Assembly (NCBI RefSeq): GCF_015557435.1
Contig: NZ_JADNOH010000037.1
Span: forward strand, 1 to 64,000
DNA length: 64,000 nt
From: Collinsella aerofaciens
GTDB taxonomy: Bacteria; Actinomycetota; Coriobacteriia; Coriobacteriales; Coriobacteriaceae
Reading direction: 5' to 3'
Part shown: positions 9,228 through 16,841 of the stretch, one piece after another
Position numbering within the stretch: position 1 is the first letter of the stretch
How the letters are laid out: the number at the start of each line of letters is the position of its first letter
The notes under the pieces: generated by a model
What the model was told of the DNA's origin: nothing
Databases searched by the model: none
Seen by the model: only the letters and a program-made list of their open reading frames with translations
Position numbers and translations under genes: made by a program

Positions 9228-10106
9228 TTAGCGCTCGACGAACTCCTGAATTTCCGCGAGCAGGCGCTTTGCCTCCCGGCGGCCCTGGATATACAGGTCG
9301 AGCAGCTTGGCCGTGTCATGCTCCACATGGCCGACCTCGACCGGCTTTTGCGGAGCCACGATTAGCGCACGATCCTCGCGCTCATACTTCCACAGGTGCA
9401 TGCGCTGGACGTTGTAGCGGTCGTGGCGCGCCTCGATGGCCTCGAGCAGATAGGGGTAGTCGCCATAGCGCGCACGCGCGGCCGGCATAAACTCGTAGGG
9501 CCCCTTTTCGTACGAGCGGTCCTGCGTGAGCACGACAATCGCGCGATCGTATCCGGCCTCCTCCAGCACGTGCTCCACGGGCACCGAATCTGCCACGCCG
9601 CCATCGACGTACTTGTGACCGTCGATCTCGACCGGCGGCGTCACCAGCGGCAACGAGGTTGAGGCGCGTACGCAGTCGATATCGAGCATGGCGTTTTTGA
9701 CGGGCAGGTAGGCAGCGGTGCCAAACAGCATGTCCGTCGCGACGGCATACATTTCGATGGGACTCGCGTCGAAGGTCTCGTTATCGAAGGGATCTAGACG
9801 GTCCTGCACGTCGTTGAAGATAAAGTCGTAGCCGACGATAGAGCCCGTGGATGCAAACGACGCGGCACCCATATAGCGGTTGTCATTGCAGAAGGCCAGA
9901 TTGATGCGGTTAACGCGGCCGATCTGGTGCGACTTGTAGTTCACGCCGTTGAGAGCGCCGGCCGATACGCCGAACACCGCCGGGATCTCGACACCGGCCT
10001 CCATGAGGACGTCGAGCACGCCTGCGGTAAATTGCCCACGGAAGCTGCCGCCCTCCAGAACGAGCGCGACCTTGCCGGCATTTTTCGCCTTATCTTCTGC
10101 AGTCAT
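9228..10106 (-). CDS. Patatin-like phospholipase
   Basis: This 292-residue protein belongs to the bacterial patatin-like acyl hydrolases. Seen: the oxyanion loop LEGGSFRGQFTAGVLD near residues 17-32, the nucleophile elbow GVSAG, and the catalytic Asp in VDGGVADSVP, giving the Ser-Asp dyad of the family. No signal peptide or membrane segment is visible, so it is probably cytoplasmic. AGGAGG lies 5 bases before the ATG. It is a single gene at the edge of the prophage insertion. Confidence 0.9.
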   Translation of the reverse strand: MTAEDKAKNAGKVALVLEGGSFRGQFTAGVLDVLMEAGVEIPAVFGVSAGALNGVNYKSHQIGRVNRINLAFCNDNRYMGAASFASTGSIVGYDFIFNDVQDRLDPFDNETFDASPIEMYAVATDMLFGTAAYLPVKNAMLDIDCVRASTSLPLVTPPVEIDGHKYVDGGVADSVPVEHVLEEAGYDRAIVVLTQDRSYEKGPYEFMPAARARYGDYPYLLEAIEARHDRYNVQRMHLWKYEREDRALIVAPQKPVEVGHVEHDTAKLLDLYIQGRREAKRLLAEIQEFVER

Positions 10107-10191
10107 GTTGACCTCCTGCCATTGCGTTTTGGCCTTCTTCTACCCAGTTTTGCGATGGAGGGCGCACTAGTTTTTGGAGTTGAGAAACGGG

Positions 10192-10269
10192 GCGGAAAGC
10201 GCGTCCCGTTCTGAGCGTGGATTCTGGGACGTAGTTTCCGCTGGGCGACAGTTGGGAAAGCGCGTCCCG
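10192..10269. repeat. Palindromic intergenic element plus extra half-site
   Basis: The half-site gcggaaagcgcgtccc (10192-10207) is inverted at 10226-10241 as gggacgtagtttccgc, with matching ends gcggaaa/tttccgc and cgtccc/gggacg. A direct third copy, gggaaagcgcgtcccg, lies at 10254-10269. It resembles a small dispersed chromosomal repeat; whether copies occur elsewhere cannot be seen here. Confidence 0.55.
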
Positions 10270-10294
10270 CCCTGCGTTGCCGCGGCGTTTGCTT

Positions 10295-10332
10295 AACGCT
10301 CGCGCCCTGCACAGAGTTCGATTCTCCGCGGT
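10295..10332. repeat. 38-bp direct repeat, copy 1
   Basis: The 38 bases from aacgctcgcgccc to ctccgcggt recur at 10488-10525 with a single g/a difference. The ttcgatt core resembles a tRNA T-loop, but no flanking bases complete a tRNA. Both copies lie on the host side of the inferred attL. Confidence 0.75.
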
Positions 10333-10487
10333 CTGGGGCTTCCGTTGACGGGTTGGGGCCGGGGCCAGACACCCGATCGGCATCGCATCTATATCTGGTT
10401 GAGGCTTTGCGCGGAGAATCCGCGTATTTGCTTCGCAAATACGCGCCGGCTTCGGCCGCCTGCCGGCGTCCTCGCCCGCGGGCTAAA

Positions 10488-10525
10488 AACGCTCACGCCC
10501 TGCACAGAGTTCGATTCTCCGCGGT
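10488..10525. repeat. 38-bp direct repeat, copy 2 (overlaps the integrase 3' end)
   Basis: This is the second copy of the repeat at 10295-10332. In the - strand reading frame of the integrase it encodes the last residues before the stop codon, which fits the view that this part of the reading frame is host DNA. Confidence 0.75.
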
Positions 10526-12043
10526 ATCTGATAAGTAATAAAAAAGCAGGTAGGTGCGTTTACCTACCTGCTTGTAACTATTGGTGGAGCTGGCGTTCAT
10601 TCGGTCGAACACCTCGCCACCTGGACCTATAGCGCCAGGCAGCGACGGATTATCGCCCAAGCCGGCAGAATCGTCAAACGTGAACGCCACGCGCAGGCCG
10701 TCGTCATCGTCGGGGCCGCCCAGCACCACGCGCGCCACGAACGTGCGCAGGAGCTGCGCGTCGTCCACCTCGGCGGCGGCCATGCCCTCAAGCCAGAACA
10801 GCGCGCGGTCGTAGTCAAGGCGGGCGGCCTCAAGGGCCTCGGCCGTGCGCAGCTCGTCCTTGAGGAGCGCCTGCCGCTGCTTCAGCGCGTCTATGCGCTC
10901 CTTGCCGCCCGGCGGCGCGATGCCCGACTCGATGGCCGCCCATATGTTGGAGAACGCCGTCTCGATCTTGGCCAGCTCGCCCTTTATGGTCTCGCTCAAG
11001 GGCTTCTCGTCGGCGCGCTCCTCCTCGGCGTCGGCCAGCATGCGAGCGATGCGCTCGCGGCTGTCGGCGCTGCCCAGGGCCTCGCGCACGGCGTCGGCCA
11101 CGCGCTTCTCCACGACATCGCGGCGCACGGTGCGCCCGCAGCTGCGGCAGCGGTAGTAGTGATAGGGCCTGCCCGACTTGCCCGTGCCGCTGGTGCCGGT
11201 CATCAGCCCGCCGTCGCGCCCGTCGTAGAGCTTGCCCGTGAGCGGGAAGTCCCACGCTTCGGTCTTGGCGCGGGGCCTGTGCGAGTCCTCAAGCATCCGT
11301 ATCACCCTCTCCTCGTCATCCATGGGAACGATGGCGGGCATGCCGCCGGGCACGACCACGCCCGCGTAGTGGTACTCCCCGCCGTTCTCCCGCCGCATCA
11401 GTATGCGGCGCACCGTCTGGAAGCGCCACTTGCCGCCGCGCTTGGTGCGGTACGGCTCCCAGGCGCGCACCACGTCGGCCACCGACTTGCCCGACAAGAC
11501 CATGCGCACGCCCAGGCGGATGGCGGCGGCCTCCTCCTCGTTGACCACGTAGCGCCCGTCCGCTATGTCCCAGCCGTAGCGCACGCAGCCGTTGGCCATG
11601 CACCGCTCGGCGTTCTTCTGTATGCCGTCGCGTATGCGCTCGCCGTCGAGCGCGCTCTCGTACTCCGCCAGCACCTCCAGCATGCCCAGCTGCAGCACGC
11701 CCGCCGAGCCGTCCGAGATGTCCTCGCCCGCGTACAGTATCTCGACGCGGCAGCGGCGCAGCATGATGCGCGCCATGGCCATCTCGTCGCGGTTGCGCAT
11801 GATGCGCGTCACCTTCCAGATGACCACGAAATCGAACAGCCCGCGCCTGGCGTCCGCCATCATGCGCTGGAACTCCGCGCGGTCGGTGTTGGTGCCGGTC
11901 TGCGCGTAGTCGCAGTACGTGGCCACCACGCGCAGGTCGTTCTCGGCGCAGTAGGCGCGGGACTTCTCCACCTGTATCTCTATGGACTCGCCGCGCTGGT
12001 TGTGGCTCGAGAAGCGGGCGTATATCGCCGCGCGCCCGCCCAC
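10493..12043 (-). CDS. int: Large serine recombinase (phage integrase)
   Basis: The 516-residue integrase has an N-terminal resolvase domain beginning IYARFSS, with the nucleophile Ser near residue 12 and the IQVEKSRAYC helix. A recombinase domain, a zinc-ribbon-like CRSCG, a coiled-coil segment (about 370-430) and a C-terminal tail follow. GTG at 12043 lies 2 bases after the repressor stop, with ggag upstream, so the two are co-transcribed. The last ~25 codons lie outside the inferred attL core (10581-10591), run through a terminator and end in a host repeat. In the excised phage the frame would instead continue into the sequence now at 45744-45821 (see findings). Confidence 0.92.
   Translation of the reverse strand: MGGRAAIYARFSSHNQRGESIEIQVEKSRAYCAENDLRVVATYCDYAQTGTNTDRAEFQRMMADARRGLFDFVVIWKVTRIMRNRDEMAMARIMLRRCRVEILYAGEDISDGSAGVLQLGMLEVLAEYESALDGERIRDGIQKNAERCMANGCVRYGWDIADGRYVVNEEEAAAIRLGVRMVLSGKSVADVVRAWEPYRTKRGGKWRFQTVRRILMRRENGGEYHYAGVVVPGGMPAIVPMDDEERVIRMLEDSHRPRAKTEAWDFPLTGKLYDGRDGGLMTGTSGTGKSGRPYHYYRCRSCGRTVRRDVVEKRVADAVREALGSADSRERIARMLADAEEERADEKPLSETIKGELAKIETAFSNIWAAIESGIAPPGGKERIDALKQRQALLKDELRTAEALEAARLDYDRALFWLEGMAAAEVDDAQLLRTFVARVVLGGPDDDDGLRVAFTFDDSAGLGDNPSLPGAIGPGGEVFDRMNASSTNSYKQVGKRTYLLFYYLSDTAENRTLCRA
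10538..10572 (-). terminator. Terminator hairpin inside the integrase 3' reading frame
   Basis: The perfect 11-bp arms agcaggtaggt (10545-10555) and acctacctgct (10562-10572) are followed on the - strand by six T. It precedes the present integrase stop codon by about 45 bases, which is abnormal for the gene and suggests the segment is host sequence. Confidence 0.75.
10576..10591. other. Inferred attL of prophage 1 (core ttggtggagct)
   Basis: The 11-bp core at 10581-10591 recurs at 45811-45821 with further partial identity upstream (14 of 16 bases). In both places it is read in the same - strand frame as Ser-Ser-Thr-Asn, so excision would restore an integrase ending at the stop codon at 45744 followed by its own terminator. 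Confidence 0.7.
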
Positions 12044-12045
12044 GG

Positions 12046-12726
12046 CTACTCCATCTCGTCGGCGGCCTGGAACCACACCACCGTGCCGATCACGCGCACG
12101 GGTCCGTCGTCCATGCCGAAAATCATGTCCTCGTAGTCCTCGAAGCTATCCGCCGACAGCATCAGCTTGGTGCTGCCCTTGTACCAGCGGCGCATGACCG
12201 CGCGGTAGTCCTCGGTCTCCACCACGGCGATGGACCCGTTGGCGGGCTGGCGGTCGGGGTCGACCAGCACGTGGCTGCCCTCGGGTATGACGCGGTTCAT
12301 GCAGTCGCCCTCGACCTCCAGGGCGAACGCGCGCGGATGCCCGGCGCACACCGAGGCGGGCACCTCAACGCGGTGCGCTATCTCCTCCTCGTCGGCGAGC
12401 GCGCCGGCGTGCACGCGCCCGAGCGTGAGCAGCGGCACGGTGGCGCTGCTGGCCACCACGGGCATGGCACCAGCGGGCATATAGGAGCTGCCCTTGGGCT
12501 TTTTGGTCACGGGGTCAATCTGATCCATTCCGCCGTCTTCTATAAGGTGTGACTTACTAATCTGATAGCAGGCCGCCATGCGCTCAATAGCTCCCATACG
12601 GGGTTCGGAGCGGCCATTTTCCCACTGCGAAACGGCGTTACCTGTCACACCTGCAATCTCACCCAGTTCATCCTGGGTAACGTCGAAAATCTGCCGTAAC
12701 TTCTTTATGTTGTCGGATATCGGCAT
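12046..12726 (-). CDS. LexA/CI-like phage repressor with atypical S24 domain
   Basis: The 226-residue repressor has a helix-turn-helix (about 6-60, with TQDELGEIAGVTGNAVSQWENG) and an S24 peptidase-fold C-terminal domain. An Ala-Gly pair resembling the self-cleavage site (RVHAGAL, 105-111) is present. The nucleophile position reads GDCMN (Cys142) rather than GDSM, and the usual general-base Lys position reads Val-Met (177-178). It should hold lysogeny by binding the operator region at 12727-12827; RecA-stimulated self-cleavage is doubtful. It is transcribed away from the Cro-like gene and runs on into int. Confidence 0.88.
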   Translation of the reverse strand: MPISDNIKKLRQIFDVTQDELGEIAGVTGNAVSQWENGRSEPRMGAIERMAACYQISKSHLIEDGGMDQIDPVTKKPKGSSYMPAGAMPVVASSATVPLLTLGRVHAGALADEEEIAHRVEVPASVCAGHPRAFALEVEGDCMNRVIPEGSHVLVDPDRQPANGSIAVVETEDYRAVMRRWYKGSTKLMLSADSFEDYEDMIFGMDDGPVRVIGTVVWFQAADEME

Positions 12727-12770
12727 CTTAACTCCTTCCAGGACTTAAATTTATTTTCAATTTTACCAAA

Positions 12771-12800
12771 ATTAATCTTGACCGTGTTCTGAAGATTAAT
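12771..12800. promoter_or_regulatory. Candidate operator overlapping the early promoter
   Basis: The inverted repeat attaatctt (12771-12779) / aagattaat (12792-12800) lies in the AT-rich gap between divergent repressor and Cro-like genes. It overlaps a good + strand promoter: TTGACC (12778-12783), 17 bases, TACAGT (12801-12806). Binding there would block early transcription. Confidence 0.65.
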
Positions 12801-12827
12801 TACAGTTATGGACAGAAAGGAGGGAGT

Positions 12828-13025
12828 ATGAAGTCACTCAAGCAGGCGCGCATGAGCAAGGGCGTAACCAAGAAGGCAATGGCTGAACATCTGGGCATTT
12901 CAGGACCTACATACGATGTTTATGAAGACCACCCCGACCGTATGCGCATCGAGACGGCTAAAAAGGCCGCCGACTTCTTGGGCTACAAACCCGAAGAAAT
13001 TTTTTTCGCTTCAAACTGTAATTAG
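12828..13025 (+). CDS. Small Cro-like helix-turn-helix protein
   Basis: This 65-residue protein is an almost bare helix-turn-helix: SKGVTKKAMAEHLGISGPTY is the recognition unit. It is transcribed divergently from the repressor across the operator, the position of Cro, so it probably starts the lytic programme (inference from position). aaaggaggg precedes the ATG. Confidence 0.85.
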   Translation: MKSLKQARMSKGVTKKAMAEHLGISGPTYDVYEDHPDRMRIETAKKAADFLGYKPEEIFFASNCN

Positions 13026-13053
13026 ATTTACCTATCAGAAAAGGAGACACCCC

Positions 13054-13392
13054 ATGACCACCAAGAGCCACCAGCCCGAGTTCGTCGATGAGATCATCGG
13101 CAAAACGCTCGACCACCTCATCGACGACCGCAAGCGCGTGGCCGTCAACTTCGAGCTGGCCGAGAACGGCTGCATGGAGGAGACGCACGTCAGCCTCAAG
13201 CGCCGCATCGCGGCCATGTGGGGCTTCCAGACGAGCGGCATCGAACTTTTGGAGGCGAGCACGACCCGGTTCGAGCTCGGCGGCATGCAGTTCAACGTCT
13301 ACAGCTCCGTGCAGTTCAGCGTGAACGGCAAGGGCTGGAGCACCGACTTCAAGCGCATCGAGCGCGACAGCGCCTACGACGTGAAGGAGTAG
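13054..13392 (+). CDS. Early phage protein of unknown function
   Basis: This 112-residue acidic protein has no recognised domain. The ATG at 13054 follows AAGGAG, and the protein ends 3 bases before the next start. A mixed alpha/beta composition is suggested by the N-terminal helix and the FELGGMQFNVYSSVQFSVNG strands. It is the first of a tightly packed early operon. Confidence 0.75.
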   Translation: MTTKSHQPEFVDEIIGKTLDHLIDDRKRVAVNFELAENGCMEETHVSLKRRIAAMWGFQTSGIELLEASTTRFELGGMQFNVYSSVQFSVNGKGWSTDFKRIERDSAYDVKE

Positions 13393-13395
13393 GCC

Positions 13396-13640
13396 ATGCT
13401 GAACGAGGTGACCGTACGGGGGGGTTCACCGCCCTCAACGTGAAGAGCGGCAAGTGCGTGCTGCAGTTTGAGCTGGACCCGAAGTTCCGCGACTTCATCC
13501 CCAAGCTGGTGGAGTTCACGGGGCAGATGCTCAACATCCACGTGTACGACGACCAGGAGGTGATGTTCGTGGATAGGGACACCGGTGAGGTCGCCTACGA
13601 GGACGCCCCGCTGCTTCTGCCGGGCGTCGCGGGCGAATGA
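13396..13640 (+). CDS. Early phage protein, read across a -1 frameshift at a G-run
   Basis: AAGGAG precedes the ATG at 13396, but the frame stops after 15 codons. The -1 frame from the run of seven G at 13418-13424 continues as TALNVKSGKCVLQFELDPKF and on to a stop at 13638, overlapping the next start. Joined, the product is about 81 residues. G GGG GGT at 13419-13425 fits the canonical -1 slippery heptamer. Programmed frameshift, a phase-variable tract, real damage or a read error are all possible. Function unknown. Confidence 0.6.
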
Positions 13641-13822
13641 CCCCGATACAGCGCGCCATGTGCGACGAGTGCGCCGCCATGATGCGCGAGTTCTACAAGG
13701 ACCCAGAGAACGAGAGGAAGTTCCAGGAATGGAAAAGATCAAGGGAAAGAGGGTGCGCGTCGCAGCCGGCAAGCGAAAGACGCGCACCGCAACGGTTCAC
13801 TTCCGAACCGAGACCAGTGTAA
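13637..13822 (+). CDS. Small phage protein with a CxxC motif
   Basis: The 61-residue frame overlaps the previous stop as ATGA, typical of translational coupling. The N-terminal half (MCDECAAMMREFYKDPENER) looks real; the C-terminal part lies inside the overlapping 13729 gene and is of lower quality. Function unknown. Confidence 0.5.
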   Translation: MTPIQRAMCDECAAMMREFYKDPENERKFQEWKRSRERGCASQPASERRAPQRFTSEPRPV

Positions 13823-13929
13823 CACCCGAGCAGCGCCGCGAGAGGCTGCAGGCCGTTTTCGCCGCCCTGTTCGTCTGCGCGTGCATCGCCGCCACATGGG
13901 CGCTGGAGGCAACGGTATGGCCGAGGTAG
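13729..13929 (+). CDS. Small single-span membrane protein
   Basis: The 66-residue product has a basic N-terminus (MEKIKGKRVRVAAGKRK) and one hydrophobic segment near the end (AVFAALFVCACIAATWAL), predicting a small membrane protein. gaggaag lies 8 bases upstream of the ATG. It overlaps genes on both sides, so it may be real together with, or instead of, the 13637 frame. Confidence 0.55.
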   Translation: MEKIKGKRVRVAAGKRKTRTATVHFRTETSVTPEQRRERLQAVFAALFVCACIAATWALEATVWPR

Positions 13930-14315
13930 ACGCCAAGGCCCAGGCCCTCGTGGCCAAGGCGTGCGGCTGGGTTGCCTCGAACCCCGATACATGGGCGAAG
14001 CTGCGCCGCATCTGCTACCGCCTGATGCTGGAGGGCCACGTCATCCAGCGCGACAACGTGTACACCCTGGCGTGCCAGAACGGCATGACCGTGAGCGAGG
14101 CCAGCGAGTTCAAGCGCGACCACAACCTGTGGAGCGTGCTGTCCCGCTACATGGTGCTGCAGCGCCCCTCCATGCTGGCCGCCGTGAGCTTCCGCCGCAC
14201 GCCGGTGGACTCCGTGGACCTGGTGGGCACGTGGGAGGCCATCGTGGGCCCAGCCGTTTTCGCCGCCTCCACGCTAACCGAGGCGCAGGGCATCTACGAC
14301 AGGGGCGCGCAATGA
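13917..14315 (+). CDS. Early phage protein of unknown function
   Basis: This 132-residue, mostly helical soluble protein has no recognised domain. It overlaps the end of the preceding gene and, through ATGA, the start of the RusA gene, so it is part of the same operon and probably acts near recombination or replication (position only). Confidence 0.7.
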   Translation: MAEVDAKAQALVAKACGWVASNPDTWAKLRRICYRLMLEGHVIQRDNVYTLACQNGMTVSEASEFKRDHNLWSVLSRYMVLQRPSMLAAVSFRRTPVDSVDLVGTWEAIVGPAVFAASTLTEAQGIYDRGAQ

Positions 14316-14677
14316 GGTGCACCGTCACGGTCGAGGGCCGAATGCCGAGCCTGAACGACTACATCAGCGCCGAGCGCGCCAACCGCTACAAGGCGGCGGC
14401 CATGAAGAAGCGCGAGACGGCGCGCGTGAGGGCGGCGGCCATGCAGCAGCGCGCGCCGCGCTTCGAGCGCCGGGTGACCGTGCGCACCACGTTCTACGAG
14501 CCCGACATGCGCCGCGACGCCGACAACGTGGGCTTCGCGCGCAAGTTCGTGCTCGACGGCCTGGTGGCGGCGGGCGTAATCAAGGACGACTCCCGCAAGT
14601 ACGTGGAGCAGTGCCCCGACAGGGTGCTCACCGACAGGGCGCGCCCCCGCGTGGTCGTGGAGGTGAGCGACGAGTGA
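14312..14677 (+). CDS. rusA: RusA-family Holliday junction resolvase
   Basis: The 121-residue protein matches RusA-type endonucleases, which cut four-way DNA junctions as dimers using Mg2+. Seen: SLNDYI near the N-terminus and the acidic metal motif DADN followed by the Lys-containing helix, LDGL and IKDDSRKYV, in the order D-x-DN...K...LDGL...DD expected of the family. The start overlaps the upstream stop (ATGA). With ERF and SSB downstream it makes a phage recombination set. Confidence 0.85.
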   Translation: MRCTVTVEGRMPSLNDYISAERANRYKAAAMKKRETARVRAAAMQQRAPRFERRVTVRTTFYEPDMRRDADNVGFARKFVLDGLVAAGVIKDDSRKYVEQCPDRVLTDRARPRVVVEVSDE

Positions 14678-15231
14678 CCCGCCGAGACAAGGGCAGGCCA
14701 CACAGGGCGTGGCGCAAGGCCGACCTCGACCGCATAGCCGAGCTGGCGGGAAAGGTGCCCGCCCGCGAGATTCGCCGCGAGCTGCGGCTGTCCAAGAACC
14801 AGTTGGATAACGCGCGGCGCGTGATCAACGCCAGCGGCGGCCACGTGTCCCTGCGCTGCTACCGCCACCGCCTGGAGCTGTGCCCGTCGTGCGGGTGCCG
14901 CAGGGCGACCCTCGGCAAGGACGGCATCTGCGAACCGTGCAGACGCCAGCAGCAGCTTGAGGCCATAGAGGCCCGCATAGCCGAGCTGCTGCCGAGGCTG
15001 ACCGCAGAGGAGCGCCGCACCTACGAGCGCACCGAGTGCGGCCGAGAGAGCCGCGCCGACCCCATGCCGCAGGCCCCGGACACCTCGGGCATGAGCCGCT
15101 ACGCCGCCGACAAGGCAGCAGAGGCGCACGACGAGGCCATGGAGCGGTGGCTGTGCCGCTACCTGTACCGCAGGGTCAAGGCGGCGCAGAAGCGCAAGGA
15201 GCGCATAGAGAAAAAAGTTCCGAAATCCTGA
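14674..15231 (+). CDS. Zinc-ribbon / helix-turn-helix early protein
   Basis: The 185-residue product begins at a GTG overlapping the RusA stop. The N-terminal half has a helix-turn-helix-like stretch (AREIRRELRLSKNQLDNARR), then a four-Cys zinc ribbon (CPSCGC...CEPC) near residues 70-90, then a long basic helical tail. It could be a transcriptional regulator; no specific family is recognised. Confidence 0.7.
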   Translation: MTRRDKGRPHRAWRKADLDRIAELAGKVPAREIRRELRLSKNQLDNARRVINASGGHVSLRCYRHRLELCPSCGCRRATLGKDGICEPCRRQQQLEAIEARIAELLPRLTAEERRTYERTECGRESRADPMPQAPDTSGMSRYAADKAAEAHDEAMERWLCRYLYRRVKAAQKRKERIEKKVPKS

Positions 15232-15273
15232 AAAGTTTTTATCACTTTTAGTTTTCCCAGTTAGGAGACCAAA

Positions 15274-15570
15274 ATGCTCACGGAAATCATCAGCAAGACC
15301 GTCGCGGACAAGACGGTGGACAGCATCCTGAAGCGCATCGAGCGCGCCGTCCCCGTGCCCGAGCCGGGCGACGGCGGCTTCGACGCCGCCATGCGCCAGG
15401 CGTTCAACATGGGGGCCGCCTGCATGGCCGCGCAAATCAAGAACGGCCCCGTGCCCACCAAGCGCATCGCGCTCATGGGCGAGGTGGCCCGCGTGGCGTG
15501 CCGCGCCCGCCTGGTGGGCATGGAGTGCCGCGTGGTCGTAGACGAGGAGGCCCGCGCATGCAATCGCTAG
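15274..15570 (+). CDS. Early phage protein of unknown function
   Basis: The 98-residue protein has an N-terminal helix (ISKTVADKTVDSILKRIERA) and no recognised motif. TTAGGAG lies 9 bases upstream of the ATG. A 42-bp AT-rich gap separates it from the previous gene, and its 3' end overlaps the ParB-like gene. Confidence 0.7.
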   Translation: MLTEIISKTVADKTVDSILKRIERAVPVPEPGDGGFDAAMRQAFNMGAACMAAQIKNGPVPTKRIALMGEVARVACRARLVGMECRVVVDEEARACNR

Positions 15571-16841
15571 AGGAGGTCGCGATCTGCGACGTGTACCCCT
15601 ACGAGCGCGCCGACGGCGAGCCGATGAACCCGCGCGACTTCACCACCAAGGAGAGCGCCGAGCACATCGCGGGCCTGGCCGCGCAGTTCAAGGCCAACCG
15701 CCTCAACCCCGGCCAGCCCGTCATGAAGCCCATCCTGTACAAGGAGGGCGGCATCTACTGGATCATCGACGGCGAGTGCCGCGTGCGCGCCATGAGGGCC
15801 ATCGGCACCGAGCGTTTCCTCGCCGAGGTCTACGACGACCTGGACGACGCCGAGCTGGCGCGCGTGGAGGCCGCCAAGGCCATGGTGGAGACCGACGCCA
15901 AGCTGGGGCTGACCGCCGAGGAGAAGTCGCGCGGCGTGCAGACCATGCTGGCGCTCGACATTCCCGACGAGGAGGTGGCCGTGGCCGCCCGCACCGACGC
16001 GGGCACCGTGGCCAAGGCGCGCCGCGCCACCCGCAGGGTGCAGGACGCCGCCTACGACATGACGCTCGACCGCCTGGCCGCCATCGCCGAGTTCGAGGGC
16101 GACGACGAGGCCGTGGCCGAGCTGCGCGACTGCAAGCAGTCCGAATGGCAGCGCGTGTACACGAGCCTGAAGGCCGAGGCCGAGAAGAGGCGCAACCGCG
16201 CCGAGGTGGTGGCGGTGCTTGCCGACGCGGGCGTCGAGTTCGTCGACGAATGCCCCGAGGGCTTCGCCGCATGCCGCACGTTTTCCGACTACCGCCCCGA
16301 CCTGGCGGCGCTGGACGCCTACGTGGCCGACAACGCGGGCGCGGGGCTTCTGGCCGAGGAGACGCCGTTCGGCGTGACCCTGCTGGCGCCGGTGGCCGAG
16401 GGGGCCGACGAGGCCGCACAGGCCGCAGCCCAGCGCAAGGCCGACTTCCAGGCCGCCTACGAGGACGGCGCGAAGGCCCGCCGCGAGTGGCTTGCCGCCC
16501 ACGCGGGCGACCTCAAGTCGATGCGCCGCACGGCTCTGGCTCTGACCGCGTTCGCCATGGAGGCCGAGGCCGTGGAATCGTTCGAGGAGCTGCTGGGCCG
16601 ACCCATCGACCGCACGCCCACCGAGCTGGCCGTGGCCATGGGCTGGCGGGCGGCGTGGAACATGAGCGGCTGGACGGCCTGGAGCCTCATGGAAGGCGGC
16701 AGCCCCGTGTACCTCAACCGAGCGACGGTCGAGAACGTGACCATCATCTACGAGGCCATGAAGGCCGACGGCTACGAGCCGAACGCGGCCGAGACGGAAA
16801 CCTACGAGGCGTGCATGGCGCGCCTGGGAAGCGAGGAGTAA
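15558..16841 (+). CDS. ParB/Spo0J N-terminal-domain protein
   Basis: This 427-residue protein carries a ParB-like nuclease/CTPase-type domain in its first ~200 residues: the segment IIDGECRVRAMRAIG corresponds to the GERR-type motif, with a helical DNA-binding region after it. No ParA gene is nearby, so plasmid-style partition is unlikely. Such single ParB-fold proteins are common in phage early regions, where their roles are poorly known. The long C-terminal part is acidic and helical with no assigned domain. The ATG overlaps the upstream gene by 13 bases. Confidence 0.8.
   Translation: MQSLEEVAICDVYPYERADGEPMNPRDFTTKESAEHIAGLAAQFKANRLNPGQPVMKPILYKEGGIYWIIDGECRVRAMRAIGTERFLAEVYDDLDDAELARVEAAKAMVETDAKLGLTAEEKSRGVQTMLALDIPDEEVAVAARTDAGTVAKARRATRRVQDAAYDMTLDRLAAIAEFEGDDEAVAELRDCKQSEWQRVYTSLKAEAEKRRNRAEVVAVLADAGVEFVDECPEGFAACRTFSDYRPDLAALDAYVADNAGAGLLAEETPFGVTLLAPVAEGADEAAQAAAQRKADFQAAYEDGAKARREWLAAHAGDLKSMRRTALALTAFAMEAEAVESFEELLGRPIDRTPTELAVAMGWRAAWNMSGWTAWSLMEGGSPVYLNRATVENVTIIYEAMKADGYEPNAAETETYEACMARLGSEE

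Larger units (their letters stand above)
10107..10492. other. Host intergenic region with repeats, left flank of prophage 1
   Basis: About 385 bases contain no credible gene. The region holds a palindromic element (10192-10241), a third copy of its half-site (10254-10269) and the first copy of a 38-bp direct repeat (10295-10332). Short reading frames here are translations of the repeats. Confidence 0.6.

Noticed and set aside
10295-10332. tRNA 3' end (ttcgatt T-loop-like core)
   Set aside because: The T-stem has a mismatch and no acceptor, D-arm or anticodon arm can be formed with upstream bases.
10295-10525. The 38-bp direct repeat as attL/attR of prophage 1
   Set aside because: Both copies lie on the host side of the integrase with only 155 bp between them, and no copy occurs near 45.8 kb. 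The 11-bp core shared in frame with the right end explains the ends better.
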